Assembly (NCBI GenBank): GCA_947591155.1
Contig: CANQDA010000009.1
Location: forward strand, 36,784-100,783
DNA from: an uncultured Lachnospiraceae bacterium
Lineage (GTDB): Bacteria; Bacillota; Clostridia; Lachnospirales; Lachnospiraceae
Length of the DNA stretch: 64,000 bases
Direction: 5' to 3'
This document shows, one piece after another, positions 1 through 8,991 of this stretch. The notes under the pieces are model-generated. The model was not told the origin of the DNA. It saw only the letters and a list, made by a program, of their open reading frames with translations, and ran no database searches. Numbering within the stretch: the first letter of the stretch is position 1; each line of letters begins with the position of its first letter. The translations under genes were made by a program, and so were the position numbers.

Positions 1-1
1 C

Positions 2-1993
2 GGTCTCGGCATGACGGCCGACGAGGTCGAGGAGTACATCACGCAGATCGCCTTCTCCGGCGCGACTGATTTCCTCGAAAAGTACAAGGACAAGACGACG
101 GACGACGAGATCATCGGACACTTCGGTCTCGGCTTCTACTCCGCGTTCATGGTGGCCGATGAGGTGCACATCGACACGCTCTCCTACAAGGAAGGGGCGA
201 CGCCGGTACACTGGGAGTGCGACGGCGGCACAGACTACACGATCGAGGAAGGCAGCCGCGAGACGGTCGGCACCGAGATCACGCTCTTCCTCGGCGAGGA
301 CAGCGTAGAGTTCGCGAACGAATACCGTATGCGCGAGGTGCTGGAGAAGTACTGCTCCTTCATGCCGGTCGAGATCTTCCTCTCGAAGGCGAACGCCGAG
401 CAGCAGTACGAGACGATCGATGAGGACGAGCTGCGCGAGGACGACGTGGTGGTCGAGCGCATCCACGAGGACGCGAAGACGGAGGAGAAGGAGAACGAGA
501 ACGGCGAAAAGGAAGTCGTCGAGGTCTCTCCTGCCCGCGACCGCGTGAAGATCAACAAGCGCCCGGTCTCCATCAGCGATACGCATCCGCTCTGGGCGAA
601 GCATCCGAACGAGTGCACGGACGAGGAGTACCGCGAGTTCTACCGCAAGGTGTTCCTGGACTACAAAGAGCCGCTGTTCTGGATCCATTTGAATATGGAT
701 TACCCGTTTAACTTAAAGGGCATCCTCTACTTCCCGAAGATCAACACGGAGTACGATTCGATCGAGGGCACGATTAAGCTCTACAACAATCAGGTCTTCA
801 TCGCGGACAACATCAAGGAAGTGATCCCGGAGTTCCTGATGCTCCTTAAGGGCGTCATCGACTGCCCGGACCTGCCGCTGAACGTCTCCCGTTCCGCGCT
901 GCAGAACGACGGTTTTGTGAAGAAGATCTCGGATTACATCACGAAGAAGGTCGCGGACAAGCTCTCCGGTATGTGCAAGACCGACCGTGAAAACTACGAG
1001 AAATACTGGGACGACATCAGCCCGTTCATCAAGTTCGGCTGCATCAAGGACAGCAAGTTCGGCGAAAAGATCATGGACTACGTCCTCTACAAGAATCTCG
1101 ACGGCAAATACCTGACGCTGAAAGATCTGTTGGAAGCGGAAAAGAAAAAGACGGAAGGCGAGAACGCCGACGGCGAGGCAGAGAATGCTACGTCCACGGA
1201 CGAGAACGCTGCTTCCGACGAGACAACTACGGAGAATACCGCGGCACAGGCAGAGTCCTCGGAGGACACAGCTGCAGAAAATATGAGTGGGCAGAATACC
1301 GAAACGGCCGCAGGCGAAGCTACGGAAACTGCAGATACCGGCAATGCGGACGCAAAAGACGACGAGACGGACGCCGATGACGCCGAGAAACCCAAGACGA
1401 CGATCTACTATGTGACCGACGAGGTGCAGCAGAGCCAGTACATCAACATGTTCCGCGAGGCTGGACTCGACGCGGTCATCCTGCGCCACAACATCGACAC
1501 CGCGTTCATCTCCCACATGGAACAGCTCAACGAGGAGATCAAGTTCCAGCGCATCGACGCGGACGTCACCGACTCCGTCAAGGAAGCGGACGACGCCGAG
1601 GTGCCGCAGGAGACTACGGACGCGCTGACCGAGACCTTCCGCAAGGCGCTCGGCAAGGAGAAGCTCACCGTCAAGGTCGAGAAGCTCAAGAACGCGAACG
1701 TCTCCTCGATGATCACACTCTCCGAGGAGAGCCGCCGTATGCAGGAAATGATGAAGATGTACAACATGTACGGCATGGATCCGTCCATGTTCGGCGGAGA
1801 CGAGACGCTGATCCTCAACGCGAACAACAAGCTCGTGCAGTACGTCGCAGAGCACAAGGATTCCGACAAGATTCCGATGATCTGCGAGCAGCTCTACGAT
1901 CTCGCGATGATCTCGCACAAGCCGCTCGCGCCGGAGGAAATGACGAAGTTCATCGCCCGCAGCAATGAGATACTGATGATGTTCGCAGAGTAG
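2..1993 (+). CDS. htpG: Molecular chaperone HtpG (Hsp90), 5' end outside the window
   Basis: This is a bacterial Hsp90, a cytoplasmic ATP-dependent dimeric chaperone. The reading frame is already open at base 2 and begins at the GLGMT ATP-lid motif, which normally lies about 80 residues into the protein. The first in-frame ATG at 11 is therefore internal and the true start lies upstream. Visible parts are the rest of the GHKL ATPase domain (GHFGLGFYSAF), the middle domain (SRSALQND, the usual NVSRE region) and the C-terminal dimerisation domain. Between the middle-domain LKDLLEAEKKK and the TIYYVTDE segment there is a low-complexity Asp/Glu/Thr/Ala-rich insert of about 90 residues that E. coli HtpG lacks. 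A terminator-like hairpin follows. The family call is certain; only the N-terminus is missing. Confidence 0.96.
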   Translation, partial: GLGMTADEVEEYITQIAFSGATDFLEKYKDKTTDDEIIGHFGLGFYSAFMVADEVHIDTLSYKEGATPVHWECDGGTDYTIEEGSRETVGTEITLFLGEDSVEFANEYRMREVLEKYCSFMPVEIFLSKANAEQQYETIDEDELREDDVVVERIHEDAKTEEKENENGEKEVVEVSPARDRVKINKRPVSISDTHPLWAKHPNECTDEEYREFYRKVFLDYKEPLFWIHLNMDYPFNLKGILYFPKINTEYDSIEGTIKLYNNQVFIADNIKEVIPEFLMLLKGVIDCPDLPLNVSRSALQNDGFVKKISDYITKKVADKLSGMCKTDRENYEKYWDDISPFIKFGCIKDSKFGEKIMDYVLYKNLDGKYLTLKDLLEAEKKKTEGENADGEAENATSTDENAASDETTTENTAAQAESSEDTAAENMSGQNTETAAGEATETADTGNADAKDDETDADDAEKPKTTIYYVTDEVQQSQYINMFREAGLDAVILRHNIDTAFISHMEQLNEEIKFQRIDADVTDSVKEADDAEVPQETTDALTETFRKALGKEKLTVKVEKLKNANVSSMITLSEESRRMQEMMKMYNMYGMDPSMFGGDETLILNANNKLVQYVAEHKDSDKIPMICEQLYDLAMISHKPLAPEEMTKFIARSNEILMMFAE

Positions 1994-2044
1994 ATCCGTC
2001 CGCTCTCCGGGCCGGGCTGCCGTGCATCAGCCATCCGTTAAACA

Positions 2045-2090
2045 AACCAGCCTTATCCGGCTTATTGACCGGGTAGGGCTGGTTCTTTTT
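2045..2090 (+). terminator. Rho-independent terminator after htpG
   Basis: AACCAGCC (2045-2052) pairs with GGCTGGTT (2077-2084), with CCGG/CCGG-type pairing possible inside, and is followed by CTTTTT. The last T is also the first base of the complementary stop codon of the minus-strand gene at 2090, so the hairpin may serve both convergent genes. Confidence 0.8.
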
Positions 2091-3103
2091 CAACTAGTTT
2101 CCACTTCATCGCCGCTTTCCAGAGCAAGTTCGGTTAACTCGCGCAGCTTATTTTGTAAAATCCTCTTGTCAGGTAGATGCAGCGTATAATCCGCGACCAT
2201 CGTCGGGGACATTGTTCTACTGAGAGCGTACTCAACAACCGTGTCATCCTTGCCGGTGCAGAGGATCAGACCAACGCTCGGATTTTCGTTCGCTTTTTTC
2301 ACATCGCGGTCAAGTGCTTCCAGATAAAAATTGAGCTGTCCCATATGCTCTGGACGAAACACATCAATCTTCAATTCGATTGCCACAAGGCAAGTCAGCG
2401 CACGGTTATAGAACAGATCAATGAAGAAATCCGTATTGCCAACCTGTACGCGATATTCTTCACCGACAAACGTGAAATCGTGTCCAAATTCCAAAATGAA
2501 ATCCTTCAAATGAGAAACGATCTGACGTCGCAAATCCTTTTCCTTGTACGGTTCTTCAATATCCAGAAACTCAAATACATAAGAGTCACGCAGAGCTGCC
2601 AGCCCACCGTTTCCAGCTATTAATTCTTTGTGCTTTGCATCGGAAAGCATGGTGCGCTCATAAAGCATACTTCCGATTTGCCGATCCAGTTCACGTTTTG
2701 TATAGCGATTTGCAATACAGAGCCGCAAATAAAATTCGCGGGCTTCATCAGTTTTGCATCCGGTCATAATCAGCAAATTATTCGTCCACGGAATTTCTCT
2801 CACCAGTGGTGAGAGTTTTTCATTGTCGCAGTAGGTTTCATAAAACTGCTTCATTCGCCAGATGTTTTGCGCAGAAAAGCCCTTCACGGTAGGATAATGA
2901 GATTGCAGGAATACAGAAAAATCCACAACGATGCTTTTCCCCCATCCGCCGCCTTTAACTCTTTCGCTGACATACGCGCCGATCTCCCAGTACATCTGAA
3001 TCAGCTCAGCATTGACCGCTTTCATAGCGCGGGTGCGAGCGCTATCAATGATAGAAATGATCTCTTCGAACTGATTTGTTTTAGGGGTTAGTTCTTCATT
3101 CAT
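2090..3103 (-). CDS. PDDEXK nuclease of the YhcG/DUF1016 family
   Basis: The 337-residue protein has the two-part layout of YhcG (DUF1016). The N-terminal helical, DNA-binding-like domain includes YWEIGAYVSER and the conserved FSAQNIWRMKQFY and IPWTNNLLIM segments. The C-terminal PD-(D/E)XK nuclease domain carries DFFIDLFYNR, CLVAIELKI (the D...ExK core) and the GQLNFYLEALD helix. Length is close to the family norm. These proteins often travel near restriction-modification or other accessory genes, but no such partner is seen here and the gene stands alone, convergent with htpG. Its biological role is unproven in the family. The sequence upstream of its start is AT-rich. Confidence 0.88.
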   Translation of the reverse strand: MNEELTPKTNQFEEIISIIDSARTRAMKAVNAELIQMYWEIGAYVSERVKGGGWGKSIVVDFSVFLQSHYPTVKGFSAQNIWRMKQFYETYCDNEKLSPLVREIPWTNNLLIMTGCKTDEAREFYLRLCIANRYTKRELDRQIGSMLYERTMLSDAKHKELIAGNGGLAALRDSYVFEFLDIEEPYKEKDLRRQIVSHLKDFILEFGHDFTFVGEEYRVQVGNTDFFIDLFYNRALTCLVAIELKIDVFRPEHMGQLNFYLEALDRDVKKANENPSVGLILCTGKDDTVVEYALSRTMSPTMVADYTLHLPDKRILQNKLRELTELALESGDEVETS

Positions 3104-3353
3104 GTTTCTCCACTCCCTATCTGCATTCTGCTACATCGTTACCTTGAGCTTTTCATCCATTAAATTTTTTCATCAATCAATAAATATAGGGGTAATAAAC
3201 AGTATCTATTTTAATCAACAACATGCCTCTTTTCCCTGCGATTCAATTATTACATTGTACTCGAAAACACGAACAAAATCAAGAATCGTAGATGGATTTC
3301 TATAAGGGTAACCTTTCGTTTAAAGGCAGCCTTTTTTGTCCCTTAAAGAATGC

Positions 3354-3381
3354 TTGACTTTGCTCCCTGTTATTATATAAT
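3354..3381 (+). promoter_or_regulatory. Sigma-A type promoter of the SGNH hydrolase gene
   Basis: TTGACT (3354-3359) and TATAAT (3376-3381) are separated by 16 bases, about 90 bases before the start codon. The rest of the 370-base gap (3104-3473) is AT-rich and shows no other gene. Confidence 0.75.
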
Positions 3382-3473
3382 ATATAAGATATAGTGGTTG
3401 TTCACATTCGCAGTTTACATGGGCTTTCATAGAATAGAAACATATATTAGAATGAATCGATATACAGGAGATA

Positions 3474-4550
3474 ATGCAAGTCATGGGATCACAAAAGCGC
3501 AGGCGCAGAAGGCGGGACAGGCTTGTCCTGAATCTTTTGATCATAGTCACTCTGGTGCTCGTCGTTTTCGAGGGAAAGCTGGTCTACACCATGTTCACCC
3601 ACCACTCCTCTTTGAGTGAAGCGCATGAGACAAGTTCTTCCGGGACAGCTGTCTCGACTGGCGGATCCGTCTCGGAACTCGAAAAGAAAAAGGATCAAGC
3701 GACCACGTCCTTCTTGCCGGAAGTTTCCAGCAATCACTTCGGTGAAGCTGCGCTGGCCGGGCTTCCGGATATGCTTACGGCCGAAGCGCCTGCTGATTCC
3801 GGGACAGAACAGCCAGACACACTTCCGACCGTCTCGGATCCGGACAGCCCTGCGATCGTACCGAAGTCGGATTCCCCGGTAGACGATTCCTATTTCGCGG
3901 ACGCAGTATTCATCGGCGACTCCCGAATGGAAGGCTTCCGCAATGCCTCCGGCATCACGCAGGGACGATTCTTCACGAGTGTCGGCATGTCCCTCTCATC
4001 GATGCGGAGCGATCCGATCATCTCCACGCCGGAGGGAAACATTACTGTTGCGGCGGCGCTCTCGGGCGGCAGTTACAGCAAGATCTATATCATGCTCGGC
4101 ACCAACGACCTCGGCGAGTACGACTGGGATTCGTTCCGTGAGGGCTTTATCTCCACGATCGAACGTTTTCAGGAGATCCAGCCGGGAGCAATCATCTACA
4201 TATGCAGCGTAATCTACGTGGACGAGTCGCGCGCGGCCTCCACAGAATATGTCAACAACGCCAACGTAGACAAGATCAATTCGATCCTGCTGGATGTATG
4301 TGCGGAGAAAGGCTACTACTATCTCGATCTCAACGAGTTTCTCTCGAACGGCTACGGCTCGCTCATCGACGGGGCCTCCAGCGACGGCGTTCATCTGTAT
4401 GAGGAATACTGCAAGCAGATGCTCGACTATCTGAAGAGCCACTACATCGAGGTGCCGGAGTCTTCGAAAGAGCCGGAAAGCGACGGCGTCACCGCCGCGG
4501 AGACGGAGTCTGAGTCCGAGACAGAAGACGTGGACATCGACGAAGCGTAG
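3474..4550 (+). CDS. Membrane-anchored SGNH/GDSL-family hydrolase
   Basis: The N-terminus is a run of basic residues followed by one transmembrane helix (LVLNLLIIVTLVLVVFEG), then a Ser/Thr/Pro-rich linker of about 80 residues and an extracytoplasmic SGNH domain. Catalytic blocks are visible: block I FIGDSRMEG (Ser), block III GTND (Asn) and block V SDGVHLYEEYC (Asp-His). Enzymes of this type deacylate or de-O-acetylate cell-surface glycans, but the substrate cannot be read from sequence. The C-terminus is an acidic Glu/Ser tail. AGGAG at 3466-3470 lies 3 bases before ATG 3474 and 12 before ATG 3483, so either start is possible. The gene has its own promoter and sits before a small lipoprotein gene. 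Confidence 0.85.
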   Translation: MQVMGSQKRRRRRRDRLVLNLLIIVTLVLVVFEGKLVYTMFTHHSSLSEAHETSSSGTAVSTGGSVSELEKKKDQATTSFLPEVSSNHFGEAALAGLPDMLTAEAPADSGTEQPDTLPTVSDPDSPAIVPKSDSPVDDSYFADAVFIGDSRMEGFRNASGITQGRFFTSVGMSLSSMRSDPIISTPEGNITVAAALSGGSYSKIYIMLGTNDLGEYDWDSFREGFISTIERFQEIQPGAIIYICSVIYVDESRAASTEYVNNANVDKINSILLDVCAEKGYYYLDLNEFLSNGYGSLIDGASSDGVHLYEEYCKQMLDYLKSHYIEVPESSKEPESDGVTAAETESESETEDVDIDEA

Positions 4551-4589
4551 GTACACAGATACGCATATGGTATCAATAAGCAAAACTAC

Positions 4590-4636
4590 AACGGCAAGTC
4601 AGATCTGACACAACTCACATCTGAGACTGCCGTTTT
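4590..4636 (+). terminator. Terminator-like hairpin after the SGNH gene
   Basis: AACGGCAAGTCAGAT (from 4590) pairs imperfectly with ATCTGAGACTGCCGTT (ending 4634), followed by only a short T run. It may terminate partially and leave some read-through into the lipoprotein gene. Confidence 0.5.
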
Positions 4637-4659
4637 GTATGGATGAAGGGAGAATAAAT

Positions 4660-5130
4660 ATGAGGAAAAAACTGACACTGCTCCTCTGCGCGGCGGCGAT
4701 GACGCTTGGCCTAACCGCCTGCGGGGGAAACAAGGAAAAAGAAGTAAGCGTGGATGTGCCGAAGCTCACGGAAGAGCTGCTCTCCACCGTCACCTCCGAC
4801 CAGCTCACTGAGACCGCGTCGGATATGCTTGCGTCCATCTACTTCTACGAGCCGAACGACGTCGCATCGGCCGTAGCCTACGCCAGCTCCGGGGCGACCG
4901 CCTGCGAGGTAGCCGTGATCGAGTCCAAGGACGCCAAGAACACCGAAGCGATCGAGAAGCTGTTCCAGACGCGCGTCGACAATCAGTCCGCGCTCTACGC
5001 CTCTTACAATGAGGGCGAGGTCGCGAAGCTCGACGACGCGATCATCGAGAGCGCCGGAGTCTACACGGTGCTGTGCGTCTGCGACGACCCGGACGCGGCA
5101 GAAGAAATTCTGGAAAACTACGGTTTTTAA
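4660..5130 (+). CDS. DUF4358 domain lipoprotein
   Basis: The 156-residue protein begins MRKKLTLLLC, has a lipoprotein signal peptide and a lipobox ending LTAC (Cys 20), so it should be lipidated and face outside. The mature part matches the DUF4358 pattern common in Lachnospiraceae: a segment near YASSGATACEVAVIE, a conserved RVDNQSALY helix and a strand ending VLCVCDDPDAAEE. The start at 4660 is chosen because AGGGAG at 4647-4652 sits 7 bases upstream; the ATG at 4639 would put extra residues before the signal peptide. Function is unknown. It lies just downstream of a membrane-anchored hydrolase, which hints at an envelope role. Confidence 0.85.
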   Translation: MRKKLTLLLCAAAMTLGLTACGGNKEKEVSVDVPKLTEELLSTVTSDQLTETASDMLASIYFYEPNDVASAVAYASSGATACEVAVIESKDAKNTEAIEKLFQTRVDNQSALYASYNEGEVAKLDDAIIESAGVYTVLCVCDDPDAAEEILENYGF

Positions 5131-5149
5131 AAAACGATTCTGAATTATG

Positions 5150-5259
5150 AAGCGGAACCCGGGATGTTCGGTACCCTTCTCGAGTGTTCCCCTCCGAAAC
5201 CAGTATTATGGTCTTCGTCGGGAAATACATCGGAAATCCAAACGTCCCGGGTTCCGCTT
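5150..5259 (-). repeat. Structured repeat core, copy 1a (inverted)
   Basis: Outer stem AAGCGGAACCCGGGA (5150-5164) pairs perfectly with TCCCGGGTTCCGCTT (5245-5259). Inside, read on the minus strand, is the conserved core: GGATTTCCGATG, a long hairpin, then CTCGAGAAGGGTACCG. It is an inverted relative of copy 1b at 5344-5452; the inner parts are alike but the outer stems are unrelated in sequence. The spacer between them (5260-5343) holds no gene. Confidence 0.8.
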
Positions 5260-5343
5260 TTGCTTTCTCCGAAACGGGTTGGCTAGCACCTGTATAAAAA
5301 CATGTTTTGATTCTGTCATAAAGATACTTTCCGGTGAAAGAAA

Positions 5344-5452
5344 GCCGCGCCCGTACTTTGTTTGGATTTCCGATGTGTTTTCCGGCACAAACCGTAATAT
5401 CGGTTTTGCCGGGAAACACTCGAGAAGGGTACCGAACAAAGTCGGACGCGGC
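5344..5452 (+). repeat. Structured repeat core, copy 1b
   Basis: GCCGCGCCCGTACTTTGTT (5344-5362) pairs with AACAAAGTCGGACGCGGC (5435-5452). Inside lie GGATTTCCGATG, the hairpin GTGTTTTCCGGCA / TGCCGGGAAACAC with inner AAACCG/CGGTTT, and CTCGAGAAGGGTACCG. The same core ends the longer elements at 15799-16148 and 51557-51912. It sits just past the lacZ stop codon, so it may also act as a transcript end. Confidence 0.82.
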
Positions 5453-5473
5453 TATTCTATTATATTCGTTTCT

Positions 5474-8400
5474 CTAAATCCCGCGGAACCGGAACGCGAA
5501 CTCCACTCTCCCGCTCACGTCGATCAGATGCTCGGGATGCGGGCGCGCGCCCCAGCTGTTGTCGCCGGCGACGCCCATCTGCTGCTTCGCCGCGCGGATC
5601 ACCGTGTAGTGCACCTGCGGAAGCTCAAAGGCGTGCCGCGCATTCTCTATCTCGTGCGGCGTGTAGGGAAGCGCCGAGAAGTGCATTCCATCCCCCTCAA
5701 AGAGCATTCCTCTTCCGTTCCGATCGCAGACCTTCGCCCAACGCACGCCGGTCTTGTTCCCGCACTCCTGCGGTACCATGTAGCGCGCCAGATTGTCCGC
5801 GACTTTGTTGCGGTAGACGCCGAGCCTTCCGCCTCTGCAGCGGTCTACGTAAGTCTCCTCCGGGCCGAGTCCGTACCACTCCACCGTATCGTAATCCGCG
5901 TCCAGTTTCATCAGCATTCCGAATTCCGGCATATCGCCGAGCTCTTTCACCGGATCGTAACTCAGGCGCGCTTCGACCATGCCGTCCGCGCTCACCGTGT
6001 AGATCAGCTGGCAGGAGGCCCTCGGCGTCGTCGGCATCTCGTATACGTAGGTCACGCTCACGCTGTCCTCTCTCTCTTCGATGAGCGGTTCCACCCATGC
6101 GTTCGTCTCAAAGTCCTTGTGATCCAGATACAGGCTCGCGATCTTCCACTGCGCGTAACGCGCCGACATGTGGTTCCCTTCATCGTTGTCGATCGGCGCG
6201 CGCCAGAAATTCGGCATCGGCTTGTTCTTCAAAAGCTCCACGCCGCCGTAACGGTAGGACGTCAGTCCGCCCTCAATAAAGGAAAACAGCACTTCAAAGT
6301 TCGCACCCCGCACGCCGAGATTGCACTTGCCGCGCACAACCTCAAACGATTTCTGCCCGTTCTTCTCACCTGAAGCGCTCTGCGCCGTCTGCGCCGTCCG
6401 CGCCGCTGCTCCTCTGTGCTTCGCATCCTGACCGATCTGATATACGCCCTGCCCGAACGCGACCTCATAGCCGGCCTTCGCCCACGGAAGGTCTTCCTTC
6501 AGCGCAAAGGATACCGTGATCGCGTATTCGCCCGAGATCACCTGCGCACTGTCGACAGACGCGCTTTCCTTCCCTGCCGGATTCGCGGCTATCCCATGCA
6601 TCGCCCGCAGGATCGCCTCTGGAAGCGCGTACTCCTGCTCCGAAAGCGGCGCGACAGAGGTGGCAAGCGGCGCGCGCTCCACGAGCTGCCCGTCCCGCTC
6701 GAGCGTGACCGTGCAGTCAAAGCGGTCGGTGTTCACAAACAGGTTTTTGTTTTTGACCAGCACCTTGTCCTCTGAGACGACCGCACTGATATTCTGATAG
6801 TTAAATTTAATCTCCTGCATCTTCGGGGACGGCGCGCGGTCTCCGCCATACACGATCCCGTTTCCGCTGAAATTGTAGTCGGACGGGCGCTCGCCGAAGT
6901 CCCCGCCGTACGCCTGAAACTCGTTCCCGTAGCGATCCTTCCGGTACAGAGACTGATCGACGTAGTCCCAGATAAAGCCCCCCTGATATAAGGGCTCCGT
7001 GTCCGTCAGATCCGTGTAGAGATACATGCCTCCGCAGGAATTTCCCATCGCGTGCGTGTACTCGCAGCAGATGAACGGTTTGCTGCGGTCGTTCGCCAGA
7101 TGCTCCTTGATCCGCTCCACCGGCGGGTACATCTGACTCTCGATATCGCTCGAATCATTGTAGCGGCGGTCGTTGTAGACTCCCTCGTAGTGCACGAGGC
7201 GCGTCGGGTCCAGCTCGCGGAACTTATTCGCCATCTCCCGGATATCAAGCCCGCCGAAAGACTCGTTGCCGCAGGACCAGATCAGGATCGCCGGATGGTT
7301 CTTGTCCCTCTGGTAGGTCGAATTGACGCGATCCAGCATCATCGGCAGCCACTGAGGGTAGTCGCCCGGCACGACCAGGTCGATCTCCCCGGCACCGCGC
7401 GCGAGCGGATCCCAGGTACCATGGGATTCCATATTGTTCTCATCGATCATATAGATGCCCAGGCGGTCGCACAGCCGGTAGATCCGGGAGTCGTTCGGAT
7501 AATGGCTCGTGCGGATCGCGTTGATATTGTGGCGCTTCATTGTGAGCACGTCCTGCAGGATTTCATCCTCCTGCGGCACGCGCCCCGCGCGCGAACCGAA
7601 CTCATGTCGGTTGACGCCCTTGAAGACGATACGCTTTCCGTTCAGCAGCATCAGGCTGTCCTTTATCTCAAATCTCCGGAACCCGACCGTCTCGCAGATC
7701 ACTTCCGTCACCTGCCCCTGCGCGTCGCAGACCGTAAGGATCAGATCATAGAGGTTCGGCTCCTCCGCGCTCCAGAGGCGGAAGTCCTTCACCGAAAGCG
7801 CCAGATGTCCGGCACTGTCCGCACACCCGCACGCTGCCTGCGTCTGCCCCTTGTCCTGTGTTGCCCCGGATGCTTCCTGCAGCTGCCCTGCGCCCGCTGT
7901 CGTTTCTTTCTGTTTCGGGCTTTCGCTGCCCTTCTCCAGCTCAAATGACGCCGCCTCCAGGACCTTTGCCCCCACTGTCGGACGGTTCCCATACTTTAGC
8001 ACTTCGGCAAGCTCCCACTCCCGCGTGTGGTTCTCCTGTAGGCGCAGCCGTATCGTACCGCTCCCGCAACCCTGCACATCCACGGTCAGCTCCGCCGCGT
8101 CATACGTGTCGTTCAGCAACGCCCGTATTCTCAGATCAGAGATGTGCACCTCCGGGCGCGTGTACAGGAACACATCGCGGAAAATGCCGGAGAAGCGAAA
8201 AAAATCCTGGTCCTCGGTCCAGCTGCCGCTCGTCCATTTATAAACCTGCACCGCCAGCTTGTTCTCTCCCGCCTGCACATACGGCGTGAGCTCAAAGTCC
8301 GACGGGGTAAAGCTGTCCTCGCTGTACCCGACGTAATGGCCGTTCAGCCAGAGCGCCATACCACTCTCCACGCCCTGAAACGAAATGTACAGAGGCTTTC

Positions 8401-8794
8401 CCTGCATCGCCTCCGGCAGAGTAAAATACTTCACATAGCTGGCGGTCGGATTGAATCTCGTCGGGATCTCGTCCGTCCAGATCTGCTCGTGCCCATCCCA
8501 TGGATACTGTGCATTCACGTAACACGGAATGTCATACCCTTCCATCTGAATGTGCGCCGGGACTCGGATATCCGCCCAGCCTCGGCAGTCCGTCTCCTGC
8601 AGCTCGAAGCCCTTCACGCACTCTGTCAGATTCCTCGCATAGGAAAATTTCCAGATACCGTTCAGCGAATAGCGAAACGGATTCTCCCCGGACATCAGAT
8701 GCGCCTCGTCCGGATAGCAGATGTGATCGGAATGCGCCGGCAGCACATTCTCCTTGAAAAATTCAGGATCGCTCAATTTCTTGTAGTCAAACAT
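5474..8794 (-). CDS. lacZ: Beta-galactosidase, LacZ type (GH2)
   Basis: This cytoplasmic GH2 enzyme hydrolyses lactose and other beta-galactosides. Domain order is a sugar-binding jelly roll (about residues 40-215), an Ig-like domain, the TIM barrel and the C-terminal beta-sandwich domains. The acid/base Glu is in WSCGNESFGG and the nucleophile Glu in CCEYTHAMGN. At 1106 residues it is longer than E. coli LacZ (about 1020). Two low-complexity inserts explain this: a Gln/Thr/Ala/Gly-rich stretch at about residues 286-330, and an Ala/Thr/Ser/Gln-rich stretch near 790-820. No signal peptide is present. A GGAGGAG site precedes the start. It is the last gene of the AraC-transporter-LacZ unit, although a hairpin and a possible promoter just upstream could uncouple it. 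Confidence 0.95.
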   Translation of the reverse strand: MFDYKKLSDPEFFKENVLPAHSDHICYPDEAHLMSGENPFRYSLNGIWKFSYARNLTECVKGFELQETDCRGWADIRVPAHIQMEGYDIPCYVNAQYPWDGHEQIWTDEIPTRFNPTASYVKYFTLPEAMQGKPLYISFQGVESGMALWLNGHYVGYSEDSFTPSDFELTPYVQAGENKLAVQVYKWTSGSWTEDQDFFRFSGIFRDVFLYTRPEVHISDLRIRALLNDTYDAAELTVDVQGCGSGTIRLRLQENHTREWELAEVLKYGNRPTVGAKVLEAASFELEKGSESPKQKETTAGAGQLQEASGATQDKGQTQAACGCADSAGHLALSVKDFRLWSAEEPNLYDLILTVCDAQGQVTEVICETVGFRRFEIKDSLMLLNGKRIVFKGVNRHEFGSRAGRVPQEDEILQDVLTMKRHNINAIRTSHYPNDSRIYRLCDRLGIYMIDENNMESHGTWDPLARGAGEIDLVVPGDYPQWLPMMLDRVNSTYQRDKNHPAILIWSCGNESFGGLDIREMANKFRELDPTRLVHYEGVYNDRRYNDSSDIESQMYPPVERIKEHLANDRSKPFICCEYTHAMGNSCGGMYLYTDLTDTEPLYQGGFIWDYVDQSLYRKDRYGNEFQAYGGDFGERPSDYNFSGNGIVYGGDRAPSPKMQEIKFNYQNISAVVSEDKVLVKNKNLFVNTDRFDCTVTLERDGQLVERAPLATSVAPLSEQEYALPEAILRAMHGIAANPAGKESASVDSAQVISGEYAITVSFALKEDLPWAKAGYEVAFGQGVYQIGQDAKHRGAAARTAQTAQSASGEKNGQKSFEVVRGKCNLGVRGANFEVLFSFIEGGLTSYRYGGVELLKNKPMPNFWRAPIDNDEGNHMSARYAQWKIASLYLDHKDFETNAWVEPLIEEREDSVSVTYVYEMPTTPRASCQLIYTVSADGMVEARLSYDPVKELGDMPEFGMLMKLDADYDTVEWYGLGPEETYVDRCRGGRLGVYRNKVADNLARYMVPQECGNKTGVRWAKVCDRNGRGMLFEGDGMHFSALPYTPHEIENARHAFELPQVHYTVIRAAKQQMGVAGDNSWGARPHPEHLIDVSGRVEFAFRFRGI

Positions 8795-8861
8795 TTCTCC
8801 TCCTCCCGCGCAGGCGAAGTGCGCCCGCCGCTGTCCCGGAATTCTCTGATTCCTTTGTCAG

Positions 8862-8899
8862 AAAAGGCTCCGTGCCGAAAAACAACATGGAGCCTTTTT
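8862..8899. terminator. Stem-loop between permease and lacZ
   Basis: AAAAGGCTCC and GGAGCCTTTTT form a strong stem with short T runs on both strands. On the minus strand it lies in the lacZ leader, so it may attenuate lacZ relative to the transporter genes. Confidence 0.6.
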
Positions 8900-8921
8900 C
8901 ACTGCGTATTCTCCGCAGGTT

Positions 8922-8949
8922 ATCTTAGCATAAACCGCGGAAAAAACAA
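8922..8949 (-). promoter_or_regulatory. Possible lacZ promoter
   Basis: On the minus strand TTGTTT (8944-8949) and TAAGAT (8922-8927) are 16 bases apart, upstream of the hairpin and lacZ. The match is moderate. Confidence 0.35.
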
Positions 8950-8991
8950 TCCTTACTTTCCGAAATGCAAAACTTTTTCTTTTGCCCGCTC

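Noticed and set aside
713..1918. Minus-strand open frame inside htpG
   Set aside because: Antisense shadow with skewed Val/Leu/Asp/His composition and no ribosome site.
5147..6373. Long plus-strand open frame across the repeat and lacZ
   Set aside because: Arg/His/Val-rich translation with no domain; it lies antisense to lacZ, a common by-product of GC-rich third positions.
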